NCBI GenBank assembly: GCA_907163375.1
Contig: CAJQUW010001464.1
Coordinates: 221,965-285,964 of the forward strand
Direction of reading: 5' to 3'
DNA length: 64,000 nucleotides
From: Prostheceraeus crozeri
Lineage: Eukaryota; Platyhelminthes; Polycladida; Euryleptidae
Both the position numbers and the translations under genes were made by a program. Shown piece by piece: positions 10,448 to 23,798 of this stretch; the first letter of the stretch is position 1; each line of letters starts with the position of its first letter. Below the pieces are notes generated by a model. The model was not told the origin of the DNA. It was given only the letters and a program-made list of their open reading frames with translations, and did not search any database.

Positions 10448-13370
10448 TCCGGCGCTATGGCCGTGTGGTAGAGTGCTCGTTTTTGAGTACGAGAGGTTTC
10501 GCTCATACATTCCAACCTCAAATAGAACCATCTCCCACATGTATTAATTAAGAGTCTTTTACGAGCTTTCATATAATTGAATTTGATTAACTTTCATTAA
10601 GATTGTGAATTTAGCCGACGAAAGCGCGATCACATTGCTGTGCATGTAAGACAGCCATAAAAGATGTAAAATAGGGTATCACGGTTCAAAATATCTCTTG
10701 TCATCGATTCAGAATACTATTTACATTATATACATGTTGTTACAAGCATAATCGCGATGTAATTGAACATCAATCGTAGACGCCTGTCATCTGTTTTCAT
10801 CAAGTAACTACAAGCTACATTGCTTCATCATCAATTTACACGCATAAGAACCTTTTACTTGTGAATAATGAAACAAGCTCTAAAAATCTTTTCTGTCATC
10901 AAGTATTCATGTATATGGATGGATCCATCAAGCTTAATGTTGGATAGATATTTTGATAAAGGTTAATTCTCTTTATATTTTTTACTCTCTGCCAATTGTA
11001 TAATCAAACTTACTCCCGCCTAGACGTTGTTACGAGCACTTCTCACGCTGGCTGGAGCTACAGTCATTTCACATTACCTATGCGGTCAATTGGAATAAGA
11101 ATGCACTTCTTCAACTCCAGTTGTTTCATGCACCTCTTTCACGTAATTTCCAAGTGTATGATCGAACAATTTAAGTGCACTTCACTTCATGTACAGAAGC
11201 AGAGAGCATGCCCAGAGCAGAGATCACGCTTAACATGACACTTTGACGTGACTGTTTCTCCTACTTCTTTTACTTGTTCAGAAAATTGATTCTGCATAAT
11301 CTAGAAAAAGTTCTTCATAACTTTCCCAGGAATATCAGCCGTTTGTAAACAACGTTCCGAATCTCAAAGACGGCCACATGATCTTGTTTACTGGTAGAAA
11401 CACCTCCTTCAGTCTTCTTGTTATTCCCTTTTCTCTGTCGGTCTTCCGCTCTCTCACTGAGCCAAAGGAACAAGAAACAAGACCGACATGAGTAAAAAAA
11501 GTGACAGTTCTAATCTCATGCCAATATTCAATGTTTTGCACCTGTTAACAACGTGTATTATTTTTTCTTCATAATCTCCATTCATAATCTTCAAATCTGC
11601 GGTCGTGAAGAAAGAAGAGATTCATCAGAACTTTCTAATCCGCTTAAACGAAACTCCTACAATTTTCTAAAAAGTTGCACTGGATGCCATCAGGTTATAT
11701 ATTCGAGTCAGTCTCGAGATGCGATTTGCAAGTTCATGCCATGAACGCGCAATAGTTATCCTTATTAGGTTGCACCCAATGCCGTCAATTATTGCCATAT
11801 TTGGAAAAGATGAAGAAACCGCGGGTTGGTCCCGACACTCAGACCATATTCATCCGAAAAACAACAATGTATTAAGAATGGTTCAAGCACCGCCCAATTT
11901 GCATTATAAAAGAAGTCGCAGACAAAAAATGTCAAGTACGTACTCGATGACACGAAGCAATAAGTAAGCAGGCTGTGAAATCTTCAAAAAAACAACGCCT
12001 TTGATTAGCCGGACATGAACCTTGTCGGAAAGTGCGATACAAGTTCTATGTCTGAATTCATCTCAATTTGAGAAGGCGGTTCATTACAAGATTTGCTTGT
12101 CTCTGTGCATGTGTTGTATATATCCTTTTACTTTATTGAACCTGTGATAGAGATTATTGCCATCGACGGTGATAACATTTACTCCAATCATGCACTCCTA
12201 GATATATAAAACCTGGACTGTCAGCAAAGATGTAAGTTGTACATCAAGGGCCAATCTCTTGTACATAATGTAATAAAACAATTAACGTTTTTTTAATTGA
12301 CAAGTGCATGATAAGTAACATCAACACTTTGGGCAGTAATGACAAATATTCTATAATTCCATATCAAGAATATATTTCCTCACTTTAGCTGTATATTTGG
12401 AAAATACACCCATGCATTCTAAATACTTGTAAATGTATTAATTTTGAGATCGGTCTTTAAAAGTTAAATATTTATATTTCATTTCTTGAGCCAGATGTTG
12501 CCATGCTTCGAGCCATGATGCAGCCATGCAGCTCTCCTAATAATTAAATTTGGGGGTAGTAGGCTCAAAAAAATTACGCGATGTAGGCCTAATGTACAAA
12601 CAGAAATTGAAAGGTACCGGTATGAAAGCTGATATTTTTCTAAGATTTTGCATTGCATGTGTGCATTGGATACTAGCCAGTTCATTTGTAACTTAGGATT
12701 GTCTATAAATCCCTATCGCACCATAAACAAAAAAACAGTTTCAAGAGAATAGAAGAAAATTTCAAAGAGATTAAATCCAACTTTATGTAACAATTCTGTA
12801 ACTTCCAAGACAGTATCGTGTAGGGTTTTATCATGCTACAGATCACAGTGTACCTGACACATCAGCAATGCCTTTATCATTCCATAAAATCTATTTCATC
12901 ATGAAACAGCATCGTCCTTCCAATTTGATTGTCTGAATGAATTCTATAGCACAGTATATTCGACTGCTCGACTCTTTTGTAGTATATATTTCATATATTA
13001 CTTGCAAAGCCACATACCCATTGTTCGAATAATTTTGCATAGCAGGAGAATATCAGACTGATGCACGGGGCTAGAAAATAAACCAAATAAAACATATATG
13101 AACACGAAAAGATTATGAAAGTTTAAAATTGAATCTTTTTTTCTAACTTGCCCAAAGGAAGAATTTCTTCGCGCCATTTTGAAAAACAATTTGAATTTCC
13201 CGCCAAGTGGACGAAGACGAAAAGGTGATTTGGCATCACCTTTCCTGAACATCGTTCTAAATTCTGCTCTATCAAAAAGAAATAATCCGAAAAATGAGTT
13301 TTCACTCTTAAAATGAAGCATAAATGGAAGTAAGTTACTTGATATGACACCCGCGTTTAATGGGTTGATG
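10448..13370. other. no gene recognised
   Basis: No supported gene. Frames at 10996-11238, 11335-11541, 11719-11967 and 12998-13350 have no recognisable domain or shared copy elsewhere in the window. Confidence 0.5.
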
Positions 13371-13994
13371 AACAGAATTAAATATTTTGTTTATCTGCTT
13401 CGGTTTGCCAGAAGTGTGATTAATACGAAATCGCCGGCACATTGAGGAACCTATTCAGTGGGCAAAAAGGAATTCCTAATACCCTACAGAGATAGGAAAA
13501 AAGTCGTGCGTCGCTTGCGGATTACTGTGAGTTCCAGCAAAGTGCTTCGATTGCCAAAATTCTTTCAGATTCGAAGAATTCTGCTACATTGAACAGAATT
13601 CGTTACATTGCGCACAAGTTTTCTCCATAATGTTGGCCCTTCGGATCATTATTAAAAAAGTAGCAGGCGTGCGAAAATTAGTTCACTTGATGATTTCACC
13701 ATCCTCTCCCCCGCATTCCTCACTACATAGTGCAATAAATCGAATGCTACCCTCACAGCGATGTGTGTTTTGGTGTGTGCGAAGTGATATCACAGCACGC
13801 ACGCATCTCTCACTGGCTCTGGTGACCTCTGCTGACAGCTTATTTTTTGCCATTTCCAATAGCAAGCGATACACGAATTATCCATTCGAGAAGGAGCAAG
13901 TTGTCTAATTCTGTGATGTGCCATTTCGATATTAAGGTTACATATGACTTCCTTTCTAGGAAACCGAAGCGCGCGCAGATGAATCTAATTCTGT
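13371..13994 (+). mobile_element. hAT-like non-autonomous element, copy C
   Basis: A 624-bp diverged copy of the family at 2101 and 4156, in the same orientation as copy B. Ends are AACAGAATTA / TCTAATTCTGT, with a perfect 8-bp duplication GGTTGATG (13363-13370 and 13995-14002). The block TCAGTGGGCAAAAAGGAATT onward aligns with copy B. About 150 bp near 13690-13900 are peculiar to this copy, including an inner TCTAATTCTGTG end-like word at 13907, which suggests a nested or rearranged insertion. Confidence 0.75.
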
Positions 13995-15607
13995 GGTTGA
14001 TGTGTTGTCGATCATCTGGTCTGTAAGAATTCAGACTTGAATTTGCATTATGATCCAATGAAAACTTATCTTCTTGCCCCTAGAGACTAGTTTTGACCAT
14101 GAGTATTGAGAAACGTCATCTCTAGACCCAAGCACGCAGACAAAGCAATTTATCTCCGTCGGGTTGGACTAGAGAAGACAATCCTCAGCCCTTGTATGCA
14201 TTGGTAGCAAGCGATAGAGATTGATATTCGTCTCTCTTTGGCTCTTGTGACTGGCCAAGCCCGACCGATTGGCATGTGGCCGGCGTTTAGCAATAACTGC
14301 GGAATAATTGTCGTGTTACTTAACCCTTAACTTGTGCAGTGGGGTAAAAAGTTTCCAAGTTCACACTATACAGGATTATTCAGAAAAGAGGATCATTAAC
14401 TCGATATCGCTGCTTCATATACACCTGAATGAATATATAAGTGGCATCATTTAGTAGCAAATGCTTCATCTGAATAGATTAAACATCAATTTTTGACGAC
14501 TTGTATGCATTCAAAATGAAGTACCGGTATAAGAGCATGAATATATGACAGAACAGATATCAATTTGAGTAAAAAAGTACTTCACCGCACTAGCTATGCT
14601 ATTATTTTCACCGCAATAGTTGAGGGTTAAATGTCAAAAGTGATTTCATTCTTCTGCTCAAAAAATATACCTGCGCTCGTAGTCAACATATTAAGCAACC
14701 TTCTAACATGTACGTGTAGAGCTCAAAGTCGCAAATACTTCTATAATTTGAAGAACATCAATTAACAAAAAGTTAGCAACAGTTGTTCAAGATCAATGCA
14801 ATGTCCTGAGTGTGATATTCAAAGCTATATTTATTTACAACTCAGGAAATCCGTCCTAAGTCTTGTTAGAGTCAATTCCGTGAGAGATGAAATACAATAT
14901 GTCATTCTCGTATTTTCTGTCTCTTCATTCTATCGTTGATTTTCTTCATGAATAATTCTTTCAATCGCCCATCAGTCACGACTGCTTTGTATTGGATTGC
15001 TAAGTCAATCATTTCCATGATGGATGGCCATCATTGACGCGAATACAAGCAAAACGGCCCCCGAAATTCGGTTACTATTTTATAAGCATGTTTCTCCGAG
15101 TAGATGAAGCGTTTCATCGAGCATGTGTAAGATAACGTGACTCTCATTGTTATTACAACTGAAGATCATGCGACCTTCATTAAGGGTGTCGCTATGATGG
15201 TCCTATTACTCAATCAGAATTGAAATGATTTGCGAATTTAAAGCGAAGTGGCTCTCAAACGTATTTGTTTATTGTGTTGTACAGACATTGTCCTGCTATA
15301 CTTCGATAGTCGTCATGCCGTCTGATTCCAGGAAACACTTCGCCGTCATTTACAAGATTGCGAGATAAAAATCAAAATGCAAGTGCAAGCAAAAGTATAT
15401 TTAACTCAGATATTCAGAGTGCAGGTATTTCCGAATCTTCAGTCCTTAACCCTCGCCCCAACGAATACATTTGCAGCGACGCACAGACGGAGAGGGGGTA
15501 ACTAAATACCCCATCTTACTCCCATAATGATTTTCAACCTAACGTGATGTTGCCATCAATATTAGCTGAAAAACTAATTTTCAAATATACTGACGAAAAA
15601 CTTTTAC
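13995..15607. other. no gene recognised
   Basis: No domain, structured repeat or RNA gene seen. Confidence 0.5.
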
Positions 15608-15838
15608 TCAGAAAAATCTTGTACAAAATATATGAAGTGAATCCCAAGAAGAACAAATGACACCCAAATGGACTTTGCAAAGAAATCGTTTGCACCGTGT
15701 GGAAACCTTCTTGCATTTTCTATCAAATGCTCTCGGGCAGATCAAGCACCTCCTGGATTTTACATTTTGTTGATGTACATGTAGAATCAAGCCTACTTGA
15801 TATGCTATCGTCAAAATCACCTTTGTGCTCTTTGCCAC
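15608..15838 (-). pseudogene. possible piggyBac-type C-terminal cysteine-rich tail
   Basis: The minus-strand peptide contains RRCLICPRAFDRKCKKVSTR followed by CKRFLCKVHLGVICSSWDSLH. Spacing of R-C-x2-C, then TRC...C..HL..IC.....LH resembles the zinc-binding tail of piggyBac transposases (R.C..C...TRY.C..C.V.LC..CF...H). One expected cysteine is replaced (HLG for HLC). No catalytic part is seen nearby. It could also be chance; treat as weak. Confidence 0.3.
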
Positions 15839-18800
15839 TGTCTCTGCACTGTCTTCAGAATTTTCTTTTGGGGTCTATCATAACACCATCCTCTACATCA
15901 TTAATTAGATCACAAAGAGCATGAACCGCTGATGTTTTTGATCTACACATGTAATTCGATCGAAATCGGAAAATCACTGATCGTGCCAAAGTTTCTGATA
16001 TCTAAATCGGGTGATCTCTATCCATGTATTCCAGATTACAAAAATCGATGATTACTTTTTTCGTTTGATTTTCACACGAATCCACCATTGTTGCGGTAGG
16101 AAATGAATTCGTGGCATTAATGTGTGTCAAACAGTATATTCCACTTGCTACTGGGAGCATGCAAGTGTGGCTGAGGCCTAACATGCACGTAGCATACCCT
16201 ACTTCATTGAGAGGAAAGCCCATAATTGCTGATATCGCCACATGCATGAATGTCCTGCTTCAAATGAAAGAATAAACAGATGATGTTTAATCGGAGACAT
16301 GTTTCGCACCACTGTCAGTATATATCATTTTTTCTTTTATAAAAAGTCTTGTGGGCTCTACTCACATTGAAGCAGACAGTATTATAATTCCATTGTTCCA
16401 AGCAGTAGCAGATGCAAATAAAAAAACGCTATCTAAGAGTAGGCTAGACGACATCCAATAGAATTGTAATTCAATGTTCAAGCACAATTATCTAGGGCTT
16501 TACATTCGATGAACGCTTGAAAGGAACCGAAAATCTACAGAATCTAGAACTGATTTTTGACCCACCTGCAAAAAATGTAAAGATTTGTACAACGAATCTC
16601 AAGTTCGACTTCGAACAATTCAGTCGGATCCATTGAGGTGCATTCGAATATTCGCACCCATCTATGGTTAAGTCTAAAAATAATTGTCTCAACTACCCTA
16701 GAATTATATTTCACGTTCAGTCTAATGAATCTGTCTTCCAATGCACTATTGATGCACTGCCAATGCGATGATAACTAAAATTGAATTTCATGAAGAAACA
16801 GTTTTTTGTTGATTTTGTGAAGCATTCTTTTATAATGACGATAATCATCAAAGCAACGCAGCTTATTGTTTCCATCTAGAACAATGGGATTCTGTTATTC
16901 CACCTTGGGAAAATTTTCAATCTGAATTGGAGCACTATTTTGCATTTTATGCTAATGATTTAGAAACTTTGAAATCATATTTTCTGTGTGAAAATCGCTA
17001 TTTACTAAATAGACTATCTGCCATAATTATTATTATTCAGAAAATGGTGGTCAACGGATCCAATTAATCTACATCATCTGAGGGGTAATCAAAAATCATT
17101 GTAGTTAGACAAGGCGAAGCAGTCAATTAGCTTTAAATATTTACAGCAGGAAACTATCAATTAATTGAAATTACTCGATGTCAACAATTAATTGATTCAG
17201 TGTCATCAATCAACTAAAATTATTTGCATTTAGCCATATTTGCCTCAGGCGTGGGGGGCAGTATCACACTCGGCTTATTTAATCTCACGCCGGAATGAAT
17301 AATTGTTTGGAGTTCTCCTTCTGTGACTTTTCTTATTTTCTGTTGGCTTTCTCTGAGAGGTAGCTGTTTTTTGTGGACATTTTCTCGACATTTTGGATTT
17401 TCACCTCTATTGATAAAATATTTTGAGTTTTAAATTGATTTGCAACTTCTACAGCTTGCCTGCTCAGTCAAGTAAATATAGTCAAGTAATTATGTTAATT
17501 GACACTCAGATACTTGTTACCTCGTTCTACTAATGCGTTTGTTCTATACACACTACTTATAAATACGAACTTTAAAAAAATTGATTGTTTGAATTTTAAA
17601 ATGCTATTCATAGTAACAAGAACCGCTTAAAATCCAAAATTGACAGCATCACCTGACAGAACATGTGTTAAATAGGTTCTGATAAAAATTTCCATGAAGT
17701 TCTGTCAACTATTTTAGATACAATTACGAAATTTCTAAAAAAACGATTGTTTGAATTTTAAAATGCTATTTATATAACAAAATGAACTTGGAATGACAAA
17801 CTGATACCACCTTTGGATAGAGCATGCCCAAAATGGTTAAACCCTTTTCTGTTATGCCATACAAGTTGATGCTTTAGAAGATGTTAAGCAACCCCCAATA
17901 CTTCACCAACAAGAAAAACCTTGAGTCAAATAGGTTTAAATAGACTTGATGCTGAATTGTCCACTTTGATGCCTCACTTCAACATTTTCTGCATGCAGCT
18001 TTCCTATTTCGATGCAACATGACCTATTGTTTGAAATTGAAATCCAAGTGCAGTGTAGACCTACAATGTACATGGTGCTATAATTGGACGTGAAGATACA
18101 GTCGGAAATTTCCTTTCTTCACATAATGAAATCAGTCGTAGTGCAAACACAGTTTCACTAATTTGGACTCACCAATCCGGGAAACATGATTTTTGAAAAG
18201 TGATGCCTGAAATGACAACTTCAGGCATTGCCCAAAGACAGTCAAGATCGCAATATACTTAATTTCAAAATTACATAATGTGTACTTGTTGATGGTTGAA
18301 TGCTTACTGATTATTTCTGAAATGCCTTAGACTTGCCTGTATTAAAACAGAATTCGATATTGTAAGTTTGACTCTTGAATGCCATTATCTCACTACTTAC
18401 AAAACAGCAGTAAGTACCGTGCAACATAAGTGTGATCTTTATTGACAAAATACCTTAAATCAACATATTTTAGACACCATTCATGCTTTCCTTTAACATT
18501 GTGCTGGTATGGCTTTAGTATGTAAAGCATATCACACTCAAGTAGCATACGAGAGGCATACAAATAGATTCAAAAATATACCAAAAAAACATTTTGGTAT
18601 GCATCCCTCGTATGTGATTGGCATTGAGCGATTTACAGAGCAATTGTTCTTCAAGATTGATTTAATCCCTTCCTAATAAAAGATTTATGAAGTCTGCTCT
18701 GGATTTTGTGTTCACATTCGTCCAACCAAAATTCGATGGCAAGGTAACCAATGTTATGCTGAATACTTATACAAATACTTGCGCGGTTACATTCCAAATC

Positions 18801-20332
18801 ATTGCATGACTGCTGGAATCTTGAGAGTGCAGGCAAGGTTCAGGCATGAAAATGAACGAAGACAACATAAATTCTCTTGCTTTGTCACCTTGAATAATGC
18901 ACAATGATAAACTATGCAAGGCTGACAATGAGGGACGTAGACGAAAATCTACAAGTAATTGAAATAGAGTATCTCCTCCATTTCAGAGCCTCTTTCAGGC
19001 AAATAGTCTCTCATCCTTCATGTTGTCTCAATGATTACAGAAAATTTCTATTCATCGACAGAGTGTGAATACATTGTGATTCCATTCGATATAGGATAGC
19101 CCTTTATGTGTTCACTCAGTAGCCAGATGTCGCGACGTCTCTCCAGATCTGTTTACTGTCTTTACAGACACATTGTGATTTCATTGTCGAAAGGTTTCTG
19201 TTCTTGTTGCGGAAAAACATTGACTTTGATCACTCGAGACGCCGTTCGGGTAATTTTCAAGTAGATTTCTGTAGATTTGATTAACCTTCTATTTGAAGCA
19301 TTTTCTTTACTTTGAATTATAGGAAGCATCCAATGGACATTTACTTCTTTATTATTAGATAAAAGTTGTCATTATATTCATAAAAATTCTAAAAACAATT
19401 CGACGCGCGGTTGCAGCGGAATAGGAAAAATGATATTTCTGGAATTTATGTATCCCGGTGTATTCTATGATAACTTCGATTAAATAACATGATTTTCAAG
19501 CAATTACTTGAGAATTAGCTTATTTAAAACACTTCAGTCTTTCATATATTTTTCAAAATTGAGAACTTTTAATTCTCGTGTATACTTGTAAGATGTCATT
19601 TTATTATGACCAAAGCGTCTTGCCATTTTTTTATTAATGTATTTTGTTTGGAATTCGATAGATAAGGGCGCTTTATCACCAAAAGAGACTTCAAGAACGC
19701 TTTACAAATAATAAAAATCTAAATAAAACATTTGTTCAGTGGGTCATTAAAAGTCTCTTAAAATGCTGCACACAACCATCGTATGTCGGGTGGCAATTAT
19801 AAATTTATGGATATAATGAGCATCTCACGTGGCAAGCGAGATTGATTATATAACATTGAAAGACATTAAGAAAATACAGTAAAGGAGATTAAAGATAATG
19901 AATCTGCGGGGACTTTATAGGCCGAAAATCAAACCCAAGGACGGCGAAATTTCGATCCTCAGCGACCGTCTGTACCAAAGTGCACCAAACCTGATCAATG
20001 AATGTATGCACAACTGTTCATCAATAAGAAAATGAAGTATTTCTAGATTCGATACAAAGATTTTCAGATGTTCAGTGGGCAAAAGTTTGTAAACACGTTC
20101 ATATACAGTGCATTAATGCAATCATAAGTCACCTCCCGAAATCGTATAGAGTGGTCTGCAGTCGTCTATTAAGGACCTTAATAATCAATTAATTTATATG
20201 CCAAATCAAATCTAGCATTTTAACCATAGAAATGGATCTTCATCTCATGTTTTTGTCTTCCAAACGTCTACGGATAACTATGTAATTTTTCACTACTTCA
20301 TAGTTTTGGCATAGCTATTCAGTCCCTTCCAT
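15839..20332. other. long gene-poor stretch
   Basis: No gene recognised. Around 17564-17650 and 17727-17800 a word containing GATTGTTTGAATTTTAAAAT + GCTAT is repeated directly at a spacing of about 163 bp, each copy followed by a roughly similar segment (a decayed tandem duplication). Frames at 16002-16247, 16492-16741 and 18651-18836 show no known domain. Confidence 0.5.
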
Positions 20333-20457
20333 TCAATATTTCAATACTATTCTGTTGTCAATTGCGATATCAAATAAAACTGCTTATAAGAGCTGGCGAA
20401 AAAGTAATATCATAGCTGTCGCCACAAATCAACCATTGATTCCATACTTCCCTTATA
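20333..20457 (+). repeat. 125-bp direct repeat, left copy
   Basis: Matches 23795-23919 almost perfectly (CATAGC here, CACAGC there). Flanks differ on both sides, so the repeat edges are sharp. Confidence 0.9.
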
Positions 20458-20977
20458 CCATTTTCAGTTCCCAGTGCTATGTATTTTAGAGTGCTATAAC
20501 TACCTTAAAACAGTGCAGTATAACGAAGCTTATGATATCTATGTATAACGAAGAATCTTATATACAAAATATACATGCACATCACTTTCTGTAAACATAG
20601 AAGCATGGACAGCTAGAATACTATCACCTGGACTGATCGCTAAGGCAATTTATCAAATTTCTAATACCACTGAAGGTCTATGATCTGGCAATGATAATTT
20701 TACATAGCTTCCTACAAGTCATAGTTCTATGGTATTGCTAATTTCTATGGCTGTAATGCAATCCATTTTTTTAAGTCAAAGCATTGATATCTGCATGTAG
20801 ATATTCGTGGTCAAAGACTGCTGTAGTCATAGAAATAGACTTTCTATGGTATTGTTAATGATGATGAAGCTATGGAAATCGATAGACAAATTCAGGGAGC
20901 TGTGAATTTTAAATGTGGCACATTGTATCAGAAACATTACTTTGATAACAAACACAGCCAGTAGAACATCGCAGAGA
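20458..20977. promoter_or_regulatory. leader of the P-type transposase gene
   Basis: Non-coding stretch of 520 bp before the THAP start codon. TTCTATGGTATTG followed by CTAAT or TTAAT occurs at about 20730 and 20841, with further CTATGG / CCATAG words nearby. Such repeated subterminal words often bind the transposase, but that is inference. Confidence 0.3.
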
Positions 20978-22675
20978 ATGGTAATTAAATGCGTTGCAGT
21001 GGGCTGCAATAATGGTTCTGCCTCATCGAATTCGAGTGACAATAAAGTCACTTTCCATCGATTTCCGAAAGATCCATGCATTTTAAGGAAATGGTTGAGT
21101 CGGATAAATCGGAAAGATTTTACTCCATCATCTCACAGTCGATTATGCTCCACTCATTTCGTTGATGGTGATTTTATAAAGAAGAGAAATGACTCAAATA
21201 AGTCGTGAAACTCTAAGAAAGACTCAACTCCAAAGCGAAGACTATTGAAATCCGACGCCGTTCCATCAGTGTTCCCAACTCTCCCAAAATACCTTGCCTC
21301 CTATGAAACGCATCGTAGAGATGATCCACCTACAGCTGAGAAGCGTAGGGCAGCGATACTACAGGCTAACGAAGAATTGACTAATTCATTCCTGAAGGAT
21401 GATGTTCTTTCGTCAACATCTGACTTGATGTTGAAGCTCTCAAAATTATCAGCTGAAATCCCTAGTGGATTTTTATTCACTAGGTTGCCGGACGGTATTC
21501 TGATTTACACGATCGCCGTAGAAGAGATACCAAAATTTCTTGGTTCCATCACAGTCTCCGATGAGATGTACATAACGGTTGTCTGCAGTGAAACCATCAT
21601 AAAGAAGAGTGAATTTTCACATATTTCTTCATCGGGCAAGGTAACGCTATTTTCTCAAGTTCTCAATCTGATGGCATTTCTCAAGTCACTCGTTTGGAAT
21701 GACAGCAATCCCGAATCGTCGATTGAAAAGGCCGTGTCGACATTGAAAGAATTTTTGTGTGAATCCAATCCTGATTCTGACAAGCATCGTACCGTTGAAT
21801 TTGTCTTAGAGCAGTTAGAATTGCTCAATTTGTTGAAAAATCGTAGACGTTTCTCCCCAGGTTTGCTTCTGCTAGCTTTTACCATTTACACAAGTGGTCC
21901 ATCAAGCTATTGTGCCTTATTATCGCAAAACATTTCAACGCTCCCTTCTGTTGGCTTACTTACCAAACTAACCAGATCAGTTAGAAGTGATCCAGGAATA
22001 TGTGATGAACGGTATTTGACAATGCGGTATTCAAAATTGAATGATATTCAACGTCACGTGATGATCATCATCGACGAAGTCTACTTTGCGAAGAGGGTGG
22101 AGTTATCGAATGGAAAAGTCATTGGTCAAAAAGATGTGTTGATATGTCAAACGATATGTCAAAAAGAAATGTTGTATCAAAGGTACTGAGCTTCATGATT
22201 AAATCTGTCGCCGGAAAGTACAGGGATGTTGTCGGTTTATTTCCGATGACAAAACTAACCGCTTCTATGCAACATGACATTTTTCTTTCAATTCTAAAAA
22301 CGGTGAGTGATATAGGATACAATGTTGTCTGTTTCTGTCGACAACCATTCAGTAAACAGATCGTTCTTTCGACTTCTGTGTGGAGGTGATCTTTTGCCTG
22401 AAATCAAACATCCTTTTTACAACGACAGGTCAATTTTTCTTGCATTTGATCCAACACATTGTGTAAAAAATATATTCAACAATTTCCAGCGCAAAAAAGG
22501 TAAAAAAGAGGTAATTTCAGGGAACACTTTATGTTGTAATGGGCATGACATTCTGGTGAGAGTTTTTATCTGTTTTTTTAACTGTGTAGCAAAGAACCTC
22601 ACTAAGGATCTTTCGGAATCCAGCATGAAGGAGAAAAATCAAAGCAAGATACAAAAGCTACGTGGCAATTTTTGA
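20978..22675 (+). pseudogene. THAP-domain P-element-type transposase (decayed)
   Basis: DDE transposase of the P element/THAP9 group. The ATG at 20978 starts a THAP DNA-binding domain: C5-x4-C10 (KCVAVGC), FHRFP, a W, and RLCSTHF, i.e. the C2CH zinc module. An in-frame TGA at 21206 follows, then the same frame continues (21245-22187) through a helical region, the conserved block RRFSPGLLLLAFTIYTSGPS..Y and HVMIIIDEVYFAKRVE, carrying the first catalytic acid. Frame changes near 22150 and 22326 lead to SFMIKSVAGKYRDVVGLFP and DNHSVNRSFFRLL, with DPTHCVKNIFNNFQRKK last (to about 22500). The remaining C-terminus is missing. One stop and two frame shifts make it inactive as it stands. Confidence 0.88.
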
Positions 22676-23798
22676 CTTTCTTTTCACATCTGTCTCTGAA
22701 AAAGTTTGATAAAATATAATTGTTTTTGATTACTTGACTTTTAGTATAGTTGACCTCCAGTGGTATTGCCTGGATATCTGCGATCAGTCCATAGATTTCT
22801 AGCTGTCCATGATAGAAGTAACAATTATAAAAGTTCTGAGCTGGTTGTGCGATTCCAGAATAATTTTGATTGTCGTTTCTGTTCGAAGATTGAGGAGGGG
22901 GTCCACATTCCATTATTTCACTGAAGAAAGTCGGTTCTAAATCTTCAAAATTCGGTTTTAACTCTGGGGTTGGGATTGAATTTGGTGAAACTTCGGGAGG
23001 ATTCAAAACAATAGAGGCATTGTAATCATCATCTCGTCTTCGTTTGTATGCTTCTAATCCTTTCGATGAGCGATTTCCGAGTCGCTTTTTAATTATTTTG
23101 TCGTCGAGACTATTTTCTGACAGTCTTGTAGCACATGTAGCCTTACCCGAATGGCTAGTATAATTCCCTTTCAAATTCGCCCTTGCTGCAAGGATAGGTA
23201 AAATTTTTGAGAGTGTATTCACTCCAACACGCTGTTTGCCAAAGCGAATTGAGTTCATTAAGTTTGGAAGAGTCCTCAAGTAGAATGGGCCTTCAGTTTT
23301 CCCCAATGCTTGAAAATATTCTCTGTACAAAGATATGATAGACTTTCTCCCTTCAGTGTCATAATGTTTGATAACTTTTGGTTTAAAATGTATTTGCCTT
23401 AGACCACCATTAAAATTTTTTCTTGATCTTGAGGTGTATTTAATATACACTTTTCCATCACTATCATCTCCAATGATGAAGTCATTGACTTGCAGGTCGT
23501 GGTGCTCTTCCCTTCCACGTAGTCCGAATAATTTGCAATTATAAAAATATACGGTGTATTGCAATACTTCGCTTGAACAATTTCCAAAAACACCTTTCTG
23601 CCACATTTCGACCTCTTCCGCTTCAGAAAACACATCTGCTTGTTTCGTTTCAATACCAATACCTCGATACGTGAGATCTTTCATGCGACTATCGAGAGCA
23701 TTGGTGAAATATGTATAATGGTTATCTCGAAAGTCTAAAATGTTTTTATCTTGTATTCCATTATCACGTAAGTGTCTTAATATTCCACATGAGATCAA
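22602..23798 (-). CDS. Crypton-like (DUF3504-type) tyrosine recombinase
   Basis: Uninterrupted minus-strand frame of 398 codons, the longest intact gene outside the LINE. Residues 29-100 (YTYFTNALDSRMKDLTYRGI, EEVEMWQKGVFG, YFYNCKLFGLRGREEH) and 200-255 match the DUF3504/Crypton recombinase layout. Catalytic positions visible: R94, H216, K219 where many recombinases have R (HSGK), N242 where H or W is usual (GNRS), and the nucleophile candidate Y251 (AYKR). The last 140 residues are unrelated low-complexity and Cys/Phe-rich sequence. The first ATG is at 23790; upstream sequence runs into the right direct repeat, so the N-terminus may be cut or spliced. Tail-to-tail with the P-type gene. It may be a recombinase or a domesticated or decayed relative. 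Confidence 0.8.
   Translation of the reverse strand: MISCGILRHLRDNGIQDKNILDFRDNHYTYFTNALDSRMKDLTYRGIGIETKQADVFSEAEEVEMWQKGVFGNCSSEVLQYTVYFYNCKLFGLRGREEHHDLQVNDFIIGDDSDGKVYIKYTSRSRKNFNGGLRQIHFKPKVIKHYDTEGRKSIISLYREYFQALGKTEGPFYLRTLPNLMNSIRFGKQRVGVNTLSKILPILAARANLKGNYTSHSGKATCATRLSENSLDDKIIKKRLGNRSSKGLEAYKRRRDDDYNASIVLNPPEVSPNSIPTPELKPNFEDLEPTFFSEIMECGPPPQSSNRNDNQNYSGIAQPAQNFYNCYFYHGQLEIYGLIADIQAIPLEVNYTKSQVIKNNYILSNFFRDRCEKKVKNCHVAFVSCFDFSPSCWIPKDP

Noticed and set aside
10449-10515. tRNA-like SINE head (TGGCCGTGTGGTAGAGTGCT)
   Set aside because: The first part resembles a tRNA D-arm/A box, but no acceptable B box or cloverleaf follows.
9445-10540. Minus-strand frames of 62-213 codons in the satellite as a repetitive protein gene
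   Set aside because: They are the same 26-bp unit read in rotating frames; no start context, domain or non-repeat exon supports a gene.
13630-13908. 92-codon frame as a gene
   Set aside because: It lies inside hAT-like copy C and has an overlapping frame on the other strand; no domain.
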